Assembly (NCBI RefSeq): GCF_030538755.1
Contig: NZ_JAUNTJ010000011.1
Location: 1 to 64,000, forward strand
Reading direction: 5' to 3'
DNA: 64,000 nucleotides
Origin: Paracoccus sp. (in: a-proteobacteria)
GTDB lineage: Bacteria; Pseudomonadota; Alphaproteobacteria; Rhodobacterales; Rhodobacteraceae
Shown: positions 28,487 through 38,301 of the stretch, piece by piece
How positions within the stretch are numbered: position 1 is the stretch's first letter
Layout: each line of letters opens with the position of its first letter
Position numbers and translations under genes: made by a program
Notes under the pieces: generated by a model
Told to the model about the DNA's origin: nothing
Databases searched by the model: none
Seen by the model: the letters and a program-made list of their open reading frames with translations, nothing else

Positions 28487-28981
28487 ATGCGGGTTCTGGG
28501 CATTGATCCGGGTTTACGGAACACCGGCTGGGGAATCATCGACGTGGACGGGCCGCGCCTGCGCCATGTCGCCAGCGGCGTGATCCGCTCGGCGGGCGAT
28601 GATCTGGCCGCGCGGCTGGTGGTGCTGTTCGACGGTCTGTGCGACGTGATCGCGGCGCACCGCCCCGATCAGGCGGCGGTCGAACAGACCTTCGTCAACA
28701 AGGATGCCTCGGGCACGCTGAAACTGGGTCAGGCGCGCGGCATCGCCCTGCTGGCCCCGGCCCGCGCGGGGCTGAGCGTGGGTGAATATGCCCCGAACGC
28801 CGTCAAGAAAACCGTGGTCGGCGTCGGCCATGCCGCCAAGGATCAGATCGCGCATATGGTGCGCTTTCACCTGCCCGGCGTGGTTCTGGCGGGGCCGGAT
28901 GCCGCCGACGCCCTGGCCATCGCCATCTGCCACGCCCACCACCTGCAAGGCCGCAGCCTGCGCATCAAGGTGGCGTCATGA
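28487..28981 (+). CDS. ruvC: Holliday junction resolvase RuvC
   Basis: RuvC is the dimeric endonuclease that cuts Holliday junctions after RuvAB branch migration. The product is 164 residues. The acidic catalytic residues are visible in [12 protein letters not shown] (Asp7), [15 protein letters not shown] (Glu) and [16 protein letters not shown] (Asp pair). The ATG at 28487 is chosen for the family start MRVLGID and an AGAGG 5 bases upstream. An ATG at 28457 would add ten residues. Its stop overlaps ruvA by 4 bases. Confidence 0.96.
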   Translation: MRVLGIDPGLRNTGWGIIDVDGPRLRHVASGVIRSAGDDLAARLVVLFDGLCDVIAAHRPDQAAVEQTFVNKDASGTLKLGQARGIALLAPARAGLSVGEYAPNAVKKTVVGVGHAAKDQIAHMVRFHLPGVVLAGPDAADALAIAICHAHHLQGRSLRIKVAS

Positions 28982-29664
28982 TCGGGCGTATCGCCGGGGT
29001 GATCCTGCACCGGGCGCAGGATCATGTGCTGATCGACGTGCGCGGCGTCGGTTACATCGTGCATATCAGCGAACGCACGGCGGCCAGCCTGCCGCCGGTG
29101 GGGCAGGCGACGGCGCTGTATACCGACCTGCTTGTGCGCGAGGATTTGCTGCAATTGTTCGGCTTTCCGACGCTGTATGAAAAGGAATGGCACCGGCTGC
29201 TGACCGGGGTGCAGGGGGTCGGGGCCAAGGTCTCGCTGGCTGTTCTGGGCACTTTGGGGGCCGAAGGTCTGGGCCGGGCGATTGCGATCGGCGATTGGGC
29301 CTCGGTCCGCAAGGCGCAGGGCGTGGGGCCAAAGCTGGCGCAGCGCATCGTGCTGGAGCTGAAAGACAAGGCCCCCGCAGTGATCGCCCTTGGCGGCAGC
29401 CTGACGGTGGGCGCGGCCGTGCCCGCCGCCGATCCGGCGGATGGCGCGGTGATCGACGACGCCCCGGCCCCCGCGCCGCCGCCACCTGCGGGCGTGCGCG
29501 CCGATGCCAGTGCCGCCGCAGATGCGCTGTCGGCGCTGACCAACCTTGGCTATGGCCCGTCCGAGGCGGCCTCGGCGGTTGCCACTGCGCAGGCTGCCGA
29601 TCCCGCCGCCCTGGCCCCCGGCCTGATCCGCGCGGCCCTGCGCGCCCTGGCCCCCAAGGGATAA
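28978..29664 (+). CDS. ruvA: Holliday junction branch migration protein RuvA
   Basis: RuvA tetramers hold the Holliday junction and load RuvB. The product is 228 residues: N-terminal OB domain ([20 protein letters not shown]), helix-hairpin-helix motifs ([14 protein letters not shown] and [16 protein letters not shown]), and the C-terminal three-helix RuvB-binding domain ([20 protein letters not shown]). It is about 25 residues longer than E. coli RuvA because of a Pro/Ala-rich linker ([13 protein letters not shown]). It is coupled to ruvC by ATGA. Confidence 0.96.
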   Translation: MIGRIAGVILHRAQDHVLIDVRGVGYIVHISERTAASLPPVGQATALYTDLLVREDLLQLFGFPTLYEKEWHRLLTGVQGVGAKVSLAVLGTLGAEGLGRAIAIGDWASVRKAQGVGPKLAQRIVLELKDKAPAVIALGGSLTVGAAVPAADPADGAVIDDAPAPAPPPPAGVRADASAAADALSALTNLGYGPSEAASAVATAQAADPAALAPGLIRAALRALAPKG

Positions 29665-29728
29665 AGCACTGGAAACCGGGGCCGCCACGCCGCAGTTTAT
29701 CATGCAGCATGAAATGAAAGGGATGCCG

Positions 29729-30559
29729 ATGGGCAATGCACGCACCTTTATCCTGATGGCCGTGATGACGGCGCTGCTGATGGGCCTTGGCGCGATGGCC
29801 GGTGGCAGTCAGGGCGCCATTCTTGCGCTGATGGTCGCCGGGGCGGGGAATATCTGGGCCTGGTGGAACAGCGACAAGATGGTGCTGCGCCAGCAGGGCG
29901 CGGTGGAACTCAGCCGCGCCAATGCCCCCGATCTGTTCGATCTGACCGCCGCACTGGCGCAGCGCGCGGGCCTGCCGATGCCCAGGCTGTATCTGCTGGA
30001 AACCGATCAGCCCAACGCCTTTGCCACCGGCCGCGATCCGCAAAACGCCGCCGTCGCCGTCACGCGCGGGCTGGTCGCGGCGATGAGCCGCGACGAACTG
30101 GCCGGCGTGATCGCGCATGAGCTGGCCCATATCCGCCACCGCGACACGCTGATGATGACCGTCACCGCCACCATGGCCGGGGCGATTGCGATGCTGGGCA
30201 ACATGATGATGTTCACCGGCGGGCGCGACAATCGCGGCGGTGCCTTGGGCGGCATTCTGGCGATGATCCTTGCACCGCTGGCCGCCGGTCTGGTGCAGAT
30301 GGCCATCAGCCGCGCCCGCGAATACGAGGCCGACCGGCTGGCCGCAGAAATCACCGGGCAGCCGCAGGCTCTGGCCTCGGCACTGGCGCGGATCGCGCAG
30401 ATGGCGGGGCGCACGGTCAATATCCCGGCGGAAAAGAACCCGGCTTCGGCGGCGATGTTCATCATCAACCCGCTGCACGCGCTGCGGATGGATGCGCTGT
30501 TTTCCACCCACCCGCCGACCGAGGAACGCATCAACCGCCTGATGGCCATGCGCGCATGA
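29729..30559 (+). CDS. htpX: Membrane zinc metalloprotease HtpX
   Basis: HtpX is an M48 protease of the inner membrane that removes damaged membrane proteins alongside FtsH. The 276-residue product has two N-terminal helices ([20 protein letters not shown] and [17 protein letters not shown]). The zinc site is [10 protein letters not shown] (His130, Glu131, His134), with the third ligand Glu in [20 protein letters not shown] lies 6 bases before the ATG at 29729. It sits between ruvA and ruvB, and its stop overlaps ruvB by 4 bases. Confidence 0.95.
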   Translation: MGNARTFILMAVMTALLMGLGAMAGGSQGAILALMVAGAGNIWAWWNSDKMVLRQQGAVELSRANAPDLFDLTAALAQRAGLPMPRLYLLETDQPNAFATGRDPQNAAVAVTRGLVAAMSRDELAGVIAHELAHIRHRDTLMMTVTATMAGAIAMLGNMMMFTGGRDNRGGALGGILAMILAPLAAGLVQMAISRAREYEADRLAAEITGQPQALASALARIAQMAGRTVNIPAEKNPASAAMFIINPLHALRMDALFSTHPPTEERINRLMAMRA

Positions 30560-31587
30560 CCCAGCCCGACCCCACGCTGCGCCCCGAACGGATCGAGGGC
30601 GAACCCGAAGACCGCGCCCTGCGCCCGCAGGCGCTGACCGATTTCATCGGTCAGGCCGAGGCGCGGGCCAACCTGCGCGTGTTCATCAACAGCGCCCGGA
30701 TGCGCGGGCAGGCGATGGATCACACGCTGTTCTTTGGCCCGCCGGGTCTGGGCAAAACCACGCTGGCGCAGATCATGGCGCGGGAACTGGGGGTGAATTT
30801 CCGCATGACCTCGGGTCCGGTGCTGGCGCGGGCTGGCGATCTGGCGGCGATCCTGACCAATCTGGAATCGCGCGACGTACTGTTCATCGACGAAATCCAC
30901 CGCATGAACCCCGCGGTAGAGGAGGTGCTTTACCCCGCGATGGAGGATTTCGAACTGGATCTGGTCATCGGCGAAGGCCCCGCCGCGCGCACCGTCCGCA
31001 TCGAGTTGCAGCCCTTTACACTGGTCGGCGCGACCACCCGTCTGGGCCTGCTGACCACACCGCTGCGCGACCGTTTCGGGATTCCGACGCGGCTCGAGTT
31101 TTACAGCGTCGATGAACTGGACCTGATCGTTCAGCGCGGCGCGGCCAAGCGCGGCATCAAGGCCGACGCATCCGGCACCCGCGAAATCGCCACCCGCGCG
31201 CGCGGCACGCCGCGGATCGCCGGGCGGTTGCTGCGCCGGGTGATCGACTTTGCGCTGGTCGAGGGCGATGGCCGCCTGACCCGCGACATCGCCGACAGCG
31301 CGCTGACCCGGCTGGGCGTCGATCACCGTGGCCTCGACGCCGCCGACCGCCGCTATCTGACGCTGATCGCGCAGCACTATGGCGGCGGGCCGGTGGGCGT
31401 GGAAACCCTGTCCGCCGCCCTGTCCGAAAGCCGCGACGCCATCGAGGAAGTGATCGAACCCTATCTGCTGCAACAGGGCCTGATCGCCCGCACCCCCCGC
31501 GGCCGAATGCTGACCGCAGGCGCATGGCGGCACCTGGGGCTAGAGGCCCCGCAACCGGGGCAGGTGGGCTTGTTCGGGGATGGGTGA
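30556..31587 (+). CDS. ruvB: Holliday junction helicase motor RuvB
   Basis: RuvB is the hexameric AAA+ motor of branch migration. The product is 343 residues, with Walker [11 protein letters not shown] near residue 60, Walker [12 protein letters not shown], the sensor [18 protein letters not shown] (including the Arg finger region), and a C-terminal winged helix ending [11 protein letters not shown]. It is coupled to htpX by ATGA, and its stop overlaps the start of the next gene (TGATG). Confidence 0.98.
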   Translation: MTQPDPTLRPERIEGEPEDRALRPQALTDFIGQAEARANLRVFINSARMRGQAMDHTLFFGPPGLGKTTLAQIMARELGVNFRMTSGPVLARAGDLAAILTNLESRDVLFIDEIHRMNPAVEEVLYPAMEDFELDLVIGEGPAARTVRIELQPFTLVGATTRLGLLTTPLRDRFGIPTRLEFYSVDELDLIVQRGAAKRGIKADASGTREIATRARGTPRIAGRLLRRVIDFALVEGDGRLTRDIADSALTRLGVDHRGLDAADRRYLTLIAQHYGGGPVGVETLSAALSESRDAIEEVIEPYLLQQGLIARTPRGRMLTAGAWRHLGLEAPQPGQVGLFGDG

Positions 31588-33182
31588 TGAAACTTGACGA
31601 TTTTGGTGCGCTGACTGATGCGGAAAGCAAACTGATCCAGCACCTGCGCGGCGGTGGCGTAGGGATCTGCCAGATCAGCGATCAGACCCCGCCCACCGAC
31701 GCGCCGCCTGATCTGCACATCCGCGCCAGCCTGATCCGGGCACTGGTGCTGAAACAGATCACTGACGTGCTACTGCCGGAAAAGGGGCTGCGGGTGCGGG
31801 GGGCCTTTATCCTTGGTGACGGGCCGGAGGACGCTGAAACCATGGGGCTGGATCTGGAGGGCGCGACACTGGCCCATGATCTGGGGTTGGCACATTGCTG
31901 TATCCCCGACCCGCTGATTTTGCGCAGCGCAACGGTTGTGAACCTTAACCTGACCGGCTCACATCTGCTTGGCACCCTGTCTGCCGACCGGCTGGAGGCA
32001 AAGGGCAGCGTTTTCCTGCGCAGGATCACGTCTGAGGGCGAAATCCGTCTGCTGGGGGCAAAGCTGGGTGGCGATCTGGATTGCGACGGTGCCACGCTGA
32101 ATGCGACGGATAATGCGTTGTCTGCCGACATGCTAGAGGCAAAGGGTAGCGTTTTCCTGCGCGGGATCACGTCTGCGGGCAAAATCCGTCTGCTGGGGGC
32201 AAAGCTGGGTGGCGATCTGGATTGCGGCGGTGCCACGCTGAATGCGAGGGGTGATGCGCTGGACCTTCAGGGGGCGCGGATTGATGGTGCTTGGTTCTGG
32301 CGCAACAACGCCAAAAGCGTGGGCACCCTGAACCTGGAGACCGCCACCATCGGCACGATCTGTGACGATCCGGCCTGCTGGCCCACCGAAATTCGCCTGA
32401 ATCGCTGCCAATACGGGGCCTTTGTTGGCAAAGGGGTCAGCGCGGCGGAACGTATCGACTGGCTGTCAAGAATGACGCCGCAGGCATATGATACCGAGTT
32501 CTGGCCGCAGCCCTATGAGGAATGCGCCCGTGTCTTGCGCGAGGCGGGCCATGGGGCGGATGCGCGCGATGTTCTGATCGAAAAGGAACGGTTGCAACGC
32601 GCCGTGCGGCAACAGCGTTTGCGTCGGGCATATCGGGCTGGGGGGCGTTTTCACTTTGCGCCCTATTTGCAAAGCCTTGGCTATGCCGTGGCCGACGGGT
32701 TGCTGAAATATACGGTTGCTTATGGGCGCAAGCCTTTGCAGGCGGCGGTGCCGTTATTGTTTCTGCTGCTGATCGGGGCGAATATCTTTGCGATTTCCGC
32801 GCTTGCCGGTCAGATCAAGCCCAATCTGCCGCAAATTCAGCGGGCCCCCGAATGGGTTGGCTGCGCGATCCCGCAGGGGCAGTCACGCGGGAACCCGCCG
32901 GTGCAGGGGCGTGCGCTGACGGGGCAGACGCAAATGGCCTGTTTCCTGTCTCAGCCCGAGGCGGCATCCTATCCGCGCTTCGATGCGCTGGTCTATTCCG
33001 CCGATACGCTGTTGCCCATTGTGTCACTGGAAATGCAAAGCTATTGGATACCAGATGACCGCAAGCCGTTTGGCGGGTGGGCGCGGCTGTATCTGTGGCT
33101 GCACATCATGTCGGGCTGGGGGCTGACGCTGTTGGCCGTCGCGGGTTTTTCGGGCCTTGTCAAATCGGATAACAGCAAATGA
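31587..33182 (+). CDS. Beta-helix-like repeat protein with C-terminal membrane helices, unknown function
   Basis: I do not recognise a named function for this 531-residue protein. Residues about 75-270 contain degenerate repeats of the type LLGAKLGGDLDCDGATLNA and LEAKGSVFLRGITS, suggesting a pentapeptide-like right-handed beta-helix. A charged linker (residues 330-370) precedes two hydrophobic helices: AAVPLLFLLLIGANIFAISAL and, at the C-terminus, LYLWLHIMSGWGLTLLAVAG. A roughly 120-residue loop between the helices has two Cys. Similar repeats occur in proteins loosely labelled membrane-associated oxidoreductase. It overlaps both ruvB and the thioesterase gene, so it is in the ruv operon. 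Confidence 0.8.
   Translation: MKLDDFGALTDAESKLIQHLRGGGVGICQISDQTPPTDAPPDLHIRASLIRALVLKQITDVLLPEKGLRVRGAFILGDGPEDAETMGLDLEGATLAHDLGLAHCCIPDPLILRSATVVNLNLTGSHLLGTLSADRLEAKGSVFLRRITSEGEIRLLGAKLGGDLDCDGATLNATDNALSADMLEAKGSVFLRGITSAGKIRLLGAKLGGDLDCGGATLNARGDALDLQGARIDGAWFWRNNAKSVGTLNLETATIGTICDDPACWPTEIRLNRCQYGAFVGKGVSAAERIDWLSRMTPQAYDTEFWPQPYEECARVLREAGHGADARDVLIEKERLQRAVRQQRLRRAYRAGGRFHFAPYLQSLGYAVADGLLKYTVAYGRKPLQAAVPLLFLLLIGANIFAISALAGQIKPNLPQIQRAPEWVGCAIPQGQSRGNPPVQGRALTGQTQMACFLSQPEAASYPRFDALVYSADTLLPIVSLEMQSYWIPDDRKPFGGWARLYLWLHIMSGWGLTLLAVAGFSGLVKSDNSK
31978..32259 (+). repeat. 141-bp in-frame tandem duplication
   Basis: Bases 31978-32118 and 32119-32259 are near-identical copies (about 12 differences by eye) and encode two 47-residue modules of the beta-helix-like protein. 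Identity this high within a repeat protein points to recent duplication. Confidence 0.88.
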
Positions 33183-33607
33183 CCAACCTGACCACGCGCA
33201 TTCGTGCCAGTTTCGACCGCCAGACCATGATGGCGACCTTTGGGGCGCAGTTGGAATCCGCCGAACCGGGGCGGGTGGTGATTTCGGCACCGATCTTGCC
33301 GGGGTCGCTGCAACAGCACGGGGCCGGGCATGCGGCGCTGACCTTTGGCATCGGCGATTCGGCGGCGGGCTATGCCGCGCTGACGACCTTGCCCGAGGGG
33401 GCCGAGGTGATGACGGCGGAAATCAAGATCAACCTGATGTCGCCCGCTGTCGGCGATCGTCTGGTGGCAGAAGGCCGGGTGATCCGCGCCGGGCGGCGGC
33501 TGGTGGTGGTGGCGTCCGATGTCTGGGCCGAAACGCCCAAGGGGCGCAAACATGTGGCCATGCTGCAAGGGACGATGATCCCGGTCACGCCGGATGCGGC
33601 GGGCTGA
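33179..33607 (+). CDS. PaaI-type hotdog-fold thioesterase
   Basis: This 142-residue acyl-CoA thioesterase belongs to the PaaI/YdiI group. The hotdog core is visible in QQHGAGHAALTFGIGDSAAGYAAL, with the catalytic Asp in IGDSA, and VMTAEIKINLMSPAVGDRLVAEG. The substrate is not known. Its ATG overlaps the stop of the beta-helix-like gene (ATGA), making it the last gene of the ruv-htpX run. No strong plus-strand terminator follows. Confidence 0.9.
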   Translation: MTNLTTRIRASFDRQTMMATFGAQLESAEPGRVVISAPILPGSLQQHGAGHAALTFGIGDSAAGYAALTTLPEGAEVMTAEIKINLMSPAVGDRLVAEGRVIRAGRRLVVVASDVWAETPKGRKHVAMLQGTMIPVTPDAAG

Positions 33608-33716
33608 CCCAAGGCAGGCTGATCGCGCCCCGCCCTACATGAGGGGAAACAGGGCAGGGCGCGAAGCCGTTTCCGGGCGAGCGTCTTGCCCGGTTGATCC
33701 CTGACTAACTGATTCG

Positions 33717-33739
33717 GATTAAAAAGCGGTTAATCGCTT
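33717..33739 (-). terminator. Short terminator overlapping the folD stop
   Basis: On the minus strand AAGCG, loop ATTAAC, CGCTT is followed by TTTAATC. The stem is only 5 bp but it begins at the folD stop and has a U-rich tail. Confidence 0.45.
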
Positions 33740-34613
33740 AGGGTGTCAGACCCTGCGGGTCGGGCAGGCCGTTTGCGCGCGCCGTCGCCGTCAGCGTGTT
33801 GGCCAGCAGGCAGGCGATGGTCATCGGTCCGACACCGCCCGGCACCGGGGTGATCGCGCCCGCCACCGGCTGCACCGCGTCGAAATCGACATCGCCGACC
33901 AGCCCCTCATCCGTGCGGTTGATGCCCACGTCGATCACCACCGCGCCGGGCTTAACCCAGTCGGCGGCCACCATTTTCGGGCGACCGACGGCGGCGACCA
34001 GAATATCGGCCTGACGGCACAGGCCGGGCAGATCCTGCGTGCGCGAATGCGCCACCGTTACCGTGGCGCTGTCGCGCAGCAGCAGTTGCGCCATCGGCTT
34101 GCCGACGATGTTCGACCGCCCGATCACCACCGCGTTCTTGCCCGACAGATCGCCCAGGTGATCGCGCAGCAGCATCAGGCAGCCCAGAGGCGTGCAGGGC
34201 ACCATCGCCTTTTGCCCGGTCGCCAGCCGCCCGACGTTCAGGATGTGGAACCCGTCCACGTCCTTTTCGGGCGCGATGGCATTGATAACCGCCGATTCGT
34301 CCATATGCCGGGGCAGCGGCAGTTGCACCAGAATGCCGTTCACCGCCGGATCGTTGTTCAACTGGTCGATCAGCGCCAGCAGATCGTCCTGGGCGGTGTC
34401 GGCGGGCAGGCGGTGTTCATAGGAATTCATCCCCACCTCGCGCGTCATCTTGCCCTTGGAGCGGACATAAACCGCCGAGGCCGGGTCTTCGCCCACCAGC
34501 ACCACCGCCAGACCGGGGGCGATGCCGCGCGCTTTAAGCGCCGTCACCTCGTCGGCGATCCGGCTGCGCAGGCGGGCGGCAAAGGCTTTTCCGTCGATCA
34601 GCGTGGCGGTCAT
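33738..34613 (-). CDS. folD: Methylenetetrahydrofolate dehydrogenase/cyclohydrolase
   Basis: FolD is the bifunctional cytosolic enzyme that converts methylene-THF to 10-formyl-THF with NADP. The 291-residue product carries [16 protein letters not shown] (catalytic Lys), the signature [18 protein letters not shown], the PEKDVDGFH motif, [19 protein letters not shown] (NADP site) and [15 protein letters not shown]. It overlaps the upstream chorismate mutase gene by 4 bases and forms a two-gene operon with it. Confidence 0.97.
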   Translation of the reverse strand: MTATLIDGKAFAARLRSRIADEVTALKARGIAPGLAVVLVGEDPASAVYVRSKGKMTREVGMNSYEHRLPADTAQDDLLALIDQLNNDPAVNGILVQLPLPRHMDESAVINAIAPEKDVDGFHILNVGRLATGQKAMVPCTPLGCLMLLRDHLGDLSGKNAVVIGRSNIVGKPMAQLLLRDSATVTVAHSRTQDLPGLCRQADILVAAVGRPKMVAADWVKPGAVVIDVGINRTDEGLVGDVDFDAVQPVAGAITPVPGGVGPMTIACLLANTLTATARANGLPDPQGLTP

Positions 34614-34912
34614 GGGCGGTCCCCTTTCATCAGCGATTCTTCGCGGGCGATGGCGGTTTCGATCAACTGGCGCCAGATATGTTCGATCAGGTCGGGGTCC
34701 AGCCCGGCATCAGCGGCATGACGGCGCGCATTTGCGACCACCTGTTCCACGCGGGCGTCGATGCGGGCGGGCAGGCCGTCGCGCATCTTGATCTGCGCCG
34801 CGCGGTCGATCAGCGCCGCCCGCCGCCCCAGCAGCGCGATCAGGTCTGTATCCAGCGTGTCGATGGCAGCGCGCAGGGCGGGCATATCGGGCAGGTCAGA
34901 CGGGTTTTCCAT
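34610..34912 (-). CDS. Chorismate mutase (AroQ class)
   Basis: This 100-residue all-helical chorismate mutase is of AroQ/PchB type and converts chorismate to prephenate for Phe/Tyr synthesis. Helix 1 reads [25 protein letters not shown] with the Arg and Asp-rich pattern of the active site, followed by [14 protein letters not shown] and the C-terminal [14 protein letters not shown]. The ATG at 34912 gives the family N-terminus, though no good Shine-Dalgarno is visible. A PchB-like isochorismate pyruvate-lyase is possible but no siderophore genes are near. Confidence 0.87.
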   Translation of the reverse strand: MENPSDLPDMPALRAAIDTLDTDLIALLGRRAALIDRAAQIKMRDGLPARIDARVEQVVANARRHAADAGLDPDLIEHIWRQLIETAIAREESLMKGDRP

Positions 34913-35048
34913 ATCAGGGGAATGCACCCTGCGCGGCGCGGGCGCAAGCCCGGCGGGGTTTTGGCTTTGAATGGGGCGCGGTCCCCCTGTTGCGCGCCAT
35001 GACGGGGCCGGTTCGTCCGAATATCGCTGCCTGCCGCGTCGCGTATGA

Positions 35049-35076
35049 AAAAGGCGCGACCATTGCCGCGCCTTTT
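35049..35076 (-). terminator. Terminator after ftsH
   Basis: AAAAGGCGCG and CGCGCCTTTT form a 10-bp stem with loop ACCATTGC 26 bases past the ftsH stop. The minus strand continues with TTCATA after the paired Ts. Confidence 0.8.
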
Positions 35077-35101
35077 GCTGTGATGATGGCACCTGTCCGG
35101 C

Positions 35102-37000
35102 TTAGGCCGGGTTCGGCTCGCTGTCGGTCGGGGCGGGGCCGACGCCGCCGATTTTCGGCACCGAGGCGACCGAGGGGATGGTGCTGGACGGGGTGTCGTC
35201 GTCACCGCCCAAAGCCTCGCCTCGGATGACTTTGCCGATTTCTTCGCCGGTGAGGGTTTCGTATTCCAGCAAGCCCTTGGCCAGCCGCTCGAATTCTTCG
35301 GATTTTTCCAGCAGGATGCGGCGCGCGTCCTGATAGCCGTCCTCGATCAGCTGACGCACCTCGGATTCGATCAGTTCCTTGGTGGTGGCCGAGACCGAGA
35401 ACCCGCCGGTGTTGCCGGAATAGCCCTCATGCGCCTCGGCATAGTCCACCGCGCCCACCTTGTCGGACATGCCCCAGCGCATCACCATGGCGCGCGCCAA
35501 CTGGCTGGCCTGCATGATGTCGCCTGCCGGGCCGTTCGAGACGCCTTCTTCACCGTATTTGATGATCTCGGCGGCCTTGCCGGCCATGGTCATGGTGATT
35601 TTCTGCTTGGCCTCGTCCTTGTGCATGTTCAGCCGGTCCATTTCCGGCAGGCTGACGACCATGCCCAAAGCGCCACCACGCGGGATGATGGTGGCCTTAT
35701 AGACCGGATCGCATTTCGGCAGCGACAGACCGACGATGGCGTGCCCCGCCTCGTGATAGGCGGTCTTTTCCTTTTGTTCCGGGGTCAGCACAAGACTGCG
35801 GCGTTCGACGCCCAGCATCACCTTGTCCTTGGCGTTTTCGAAATCTTCCATGCTGACAAAGCGGCGGCCGATGCGCGCAGCCATCAGCGCGGCCTCGTTC
35901 ACCAGGTTCATCAGGTCTGCGCCCGAAAAGCCCGGCGTGCCGCGCGCGATGATGCGCAGATCGACATCGGGACCGACCGGCACCTTGCGCGAATGAACGC
36001 CAAGGATTTTCTCGCGCCCCTTGATGTCGGGGTTGGGCACATGGATCTGGCGGTCAAAGCGGCCGGGGCGCAGCAGCGCCGGGTCCAGCACGTCTTTGCG
36101 GTTGGTGGCGGCGATGATGATGATGCCTTCGTTCGCCTCGAACCCGTCCATTTCCACCAGAAGCTGGTTCAGCGTCTGTTCGCGTTCGTCATTGCCGCCG
36201 CCGATGCCGACGCCGCGCGCCCGGCCCACCGCGTCGATTTCGTCGATGAACAGGATGCAGGGGGCGGATTTCTTGGCCTGTTCGAACATGTCGCGCACAC
36301 GGCTTGCGCCGACGCCGACGAACATTTCCACGAAATCGGAACCCGAGATGGTAAAGAACGGCACGCCCGCCTCGCCCGCGATGGCGCGGGCCAGCAGGGT
36401 TTTCCCGGTGCCGGGCGGGCCGACCAGCAGCGCGCCCTTGGGGATTTTGCCGCCAAGGCGGCTGAATTTCTGCGGGTTACGCAGGAATTCGACGATTTCT
36501 TCCAGTTCTTCCTTGGCCTCGTCGATGCCCGCCACGTCGTCAAATGTGACGCGCCCGTGCTTTTCGGTCAGCAGCTTGGCCTTGGACTTGCCAAAGCCCA
36601 TGGCCCCGCCGCGCCCGCCGCCCTGCATCCGGTTCATAAAGAAAATCCAGACGCCGATCAGCAGAATGAACGGCAGCCACACCCCCAGCAGGGACATGAA
36701 GCCCGAGCTTTGCTGTTTCACCACCCGCACCTCGACATTGCGGTCGATCAGGCGGTTGGCGATTTCCTCGCCCTCGGGGCGGACGGTGGCATAACGCTGG
36801 CCGTCGCGGGTCACAAAGCCGACATCCTCACCATCAATGGTGACGGATGCGACCTGATCGTTATTCACCCGCTGGATGAAGTCGGAATAGCTGATCTGGC
36901 GGCTGTTCATCTGCGCGGATTCGCCGCCGAACAGATTGAACAGCGCCAGAATCATCAGGAACAGGACCACCCAGAAGGCGATATTGCGTGCGTTACCCAA
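35102..37000 (-). CDS. ftsH: ATP-dependent zinc metalloprotease FtsH
   Basis: FtsH is a hexameric inner-membrane AAA+ protease for misfolded membrane proteins and short-lived regulators. The start is placed at TTG 37000, giving [20 protein letters not shown], because GGAGG sits exactly 7 bases upstream and family members begin this way. An ATG at 37072 would add 24 unlike residues and overlap tilS. Two membrane helices flank a periplasmic domain; then come Walker A GPPGTGKT, Walker [15 protein letters not shown], and the zinc site HEAGHAIVG. Length is 632 residues. Confidence 0.96.
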   Translation of the reverse strand: MGNARNIAFWVVLFLMILALFNLFGGESAQMNSRQISYSDFIQRVNNDQVASVTIDGEDVGFVTRDGQRYATVRPEGEEIANRLIDRNVEVRVVKQQSSGFMSLLGVWLPFILLIGVWIFFMNRMQGGGRGGAMGFGKSKAKLLTEKHGRVTFDDVAGIDEAKEELEEIVEFLRNPQKFSRLGGKIPKGALLVGPPGTGKTLLARAIAGEAGVPFFTISGSDFVEMFVGVGASRVRDMFEQAKKSAPCILFIDEIDAVGRARGVGIGGGNDEREQTLNQLLVEMDGFEANEGIIIIAATNRKDVLDPALLRPGRFDRQIHVPNPDIKGREKILGVHSRKVPVGPDVDLRIIARGTPGFSGADLMNLVNEAALMAARIGRRFVSMEDFENAKDKVMLGVERRSLVLTPEQKEKTAYHEAGHAIVGLSLPKCDPVYKATIIPRGGALGMVVSLPEMDRLNMHKDEAKQKITMTMAGKAAEIIKYGEEGVSNGPAGDIMQASQLARAMVMRWGMSDKVGAVDYAEAHEGYSGNTGGFSVSATTKELIESEVRQLIEDGYQDARRILLEKSEEFERLAKGLLEYETLTGEEIGKVIRGEALGGDDDTPSSTIPSVASVPKIGGVGPAPTDSEPNPA

Positions 37001-37068
37001 GCGGGAGCCTCCGATACCACGGTTTCCCGGCAAGATAGGGATTATGGCGTCAGGTTCAATGCGAATGC

Positions 37069-38301
37069 TCAATCAAGGTGAACAAGTCGGCCAAATTCCG
37101 TCGCGCCGCGCAGCGGTTCGGCGTGCCAGGGGGCCTGCGGGCGCAGGGCAGGCGCGGCCAGAACCCGGCCTTTGGCCCGGATCGCGGGGCTTGCCGCCGC
37201 TTCGTCGCGCGACAGGCCCGACAGACGCCAGTTCACCTGATCGAGCGATTCGAATCCAAGCGCCGCAACCGTCTGGCCCGGTGACAGGCCGTTGATCTGC
37301 CAGCGGTTGTCCCAGACCGGCGCATCGGTTTCGGCGGCGCGCATGGCGGCGGCGGGTTCGCGGATGACGCGGATGCGATCGCCGGCGGGCCAGAACAGCG
37401 CGCCGTCCAGCGTCACCCGGCTGCCTGCGGCCAAAGCGGCCAGCGCATGGGCAACCGTGGCGCGGCGGGGGGGATAGTCGGCGCCGGTGATCCAGCGGGC
37501 GGCGGCCACCGCCAGACGGCGCTGCACCTCGGGCGGGCTGAGGCGAAAGGGCGCGCGCGGCAGAACCAGGCTGCCTCGGTCGGCTGTTGCCTCGTCTGCC
37601 GCCTGCGCCGCGTAATGGGCCAGCGCGTCGCGGGCCTGCCCGATATTGCGCGCCGATTGCGCCAGTGCCGCCGGGTCCAGTTGCAGCGCCGCCATGGCCT
37701 TGCGGATGCGGATGCGGTCGAAATCGGCATTGTCGTTGCTGGGATCGTCGATCCAGCGCAGGCCGCGCTCGGCCAGCCAGTCGCGCAGGCTGGCCCGGCT
37801 GGCCGACAGCATCGGGCGCAGCCAGCGGATGCCAAAGGCGTCGCGCCATTCCGCCATTCCGGCAAGCCCGTCCACCCCCGCCCCGCGCGCCAGCCGCATC
37901 AGCAGGGTTTCGGCCTGATCGTCCTGCGTGTGGCCCAGCAGCACGGCGGGCAGATCATTCCGCTGCGCCCATCCCGACAACAGCCGCAGCCGCGCGTCGC
38001 GGGCATTGGCCATCAGGTTGCCCTCGGTCGTGTCGCGCTGCCATTTCAGCGTGGCATGAGGGATACCCAGCGTTTCCGCGACCTTTTGCGCCGTGCGGGC
38101 CTCGGCGGCGCTTTCGGGGCGCAGGCCGTGATCGACGGTGGCGGCCATCAGCCTGCGCCCACGCGCCCAGCCATGCGCGATATGCAGCAGCGCGGTCGAA
38201 TCGCCGCCGCCCGACAGCGCGATCCCCAGCGCAGGCAGATCGCCTGCCAGCCGGTCCAGCGAGGCACGGACACGGGATTCCGTGCTGGCCGTGTCAGCCA
38301 T
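37069..38301 (-). CDS. tilS: tRNA(Ile)-lysidine synthase
   Basis: TilS attaches lysine to C34 of tRNA-Ile(CAU) so that it reads AUA. The 410-residue product has the PP-loop ATP motif [12 protein letters not shown] near residue 30, then the [10 protein letters not shown] and [20 protein letters not shown] segments that define the family. The C-terminal part is variable. It overlaps cpoB by 8 bases and lies 68 bases before the proposed ftsH start; tilS-ftsH is a common pair. Confidence 0.94.
   Translation of the reverse strand: MADTASTESRVRASLDRLAGDLPALGIALSGGGDSTALLHIAHGWARGRRLMAATVDHGLRPESAAEARTAQKVAETLGIPHATLKWQRDTTEGNLMANARDARLRLLSGWAQRNDLPAVLLGHTQDDQAETLLMRLARGAGVDGLAGMAEWRDAFGIRWLRPMLSASRASLRDWLAERGLRWIDDPSNDNADFDRIRIRKAMAALQLDPAALAQSARNIGQARDALAHYAAQAADEATADRGSLVLPRAPFRLSPPEVQRRLAVAAARWITGADYPPRRATVAHALAALAAGSRVTLDGALFWPAGDRIRVIREPAAAMRAAETDAPVWDNRWQINGLSPGQTVAALGFESLDQVNWRLSGLSRDEAAASPAIRAKGRVLAAPALRPQAPWHAEPLRGATEFGRLVHLD

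Noticed and set aside
33719..33733. Second perfect TTAA-N7-TTAA match
   Set aside because: It lies between two converging 3' ends and coincides with the short folD terminator hairpin, so a CtrA role is unlikely.
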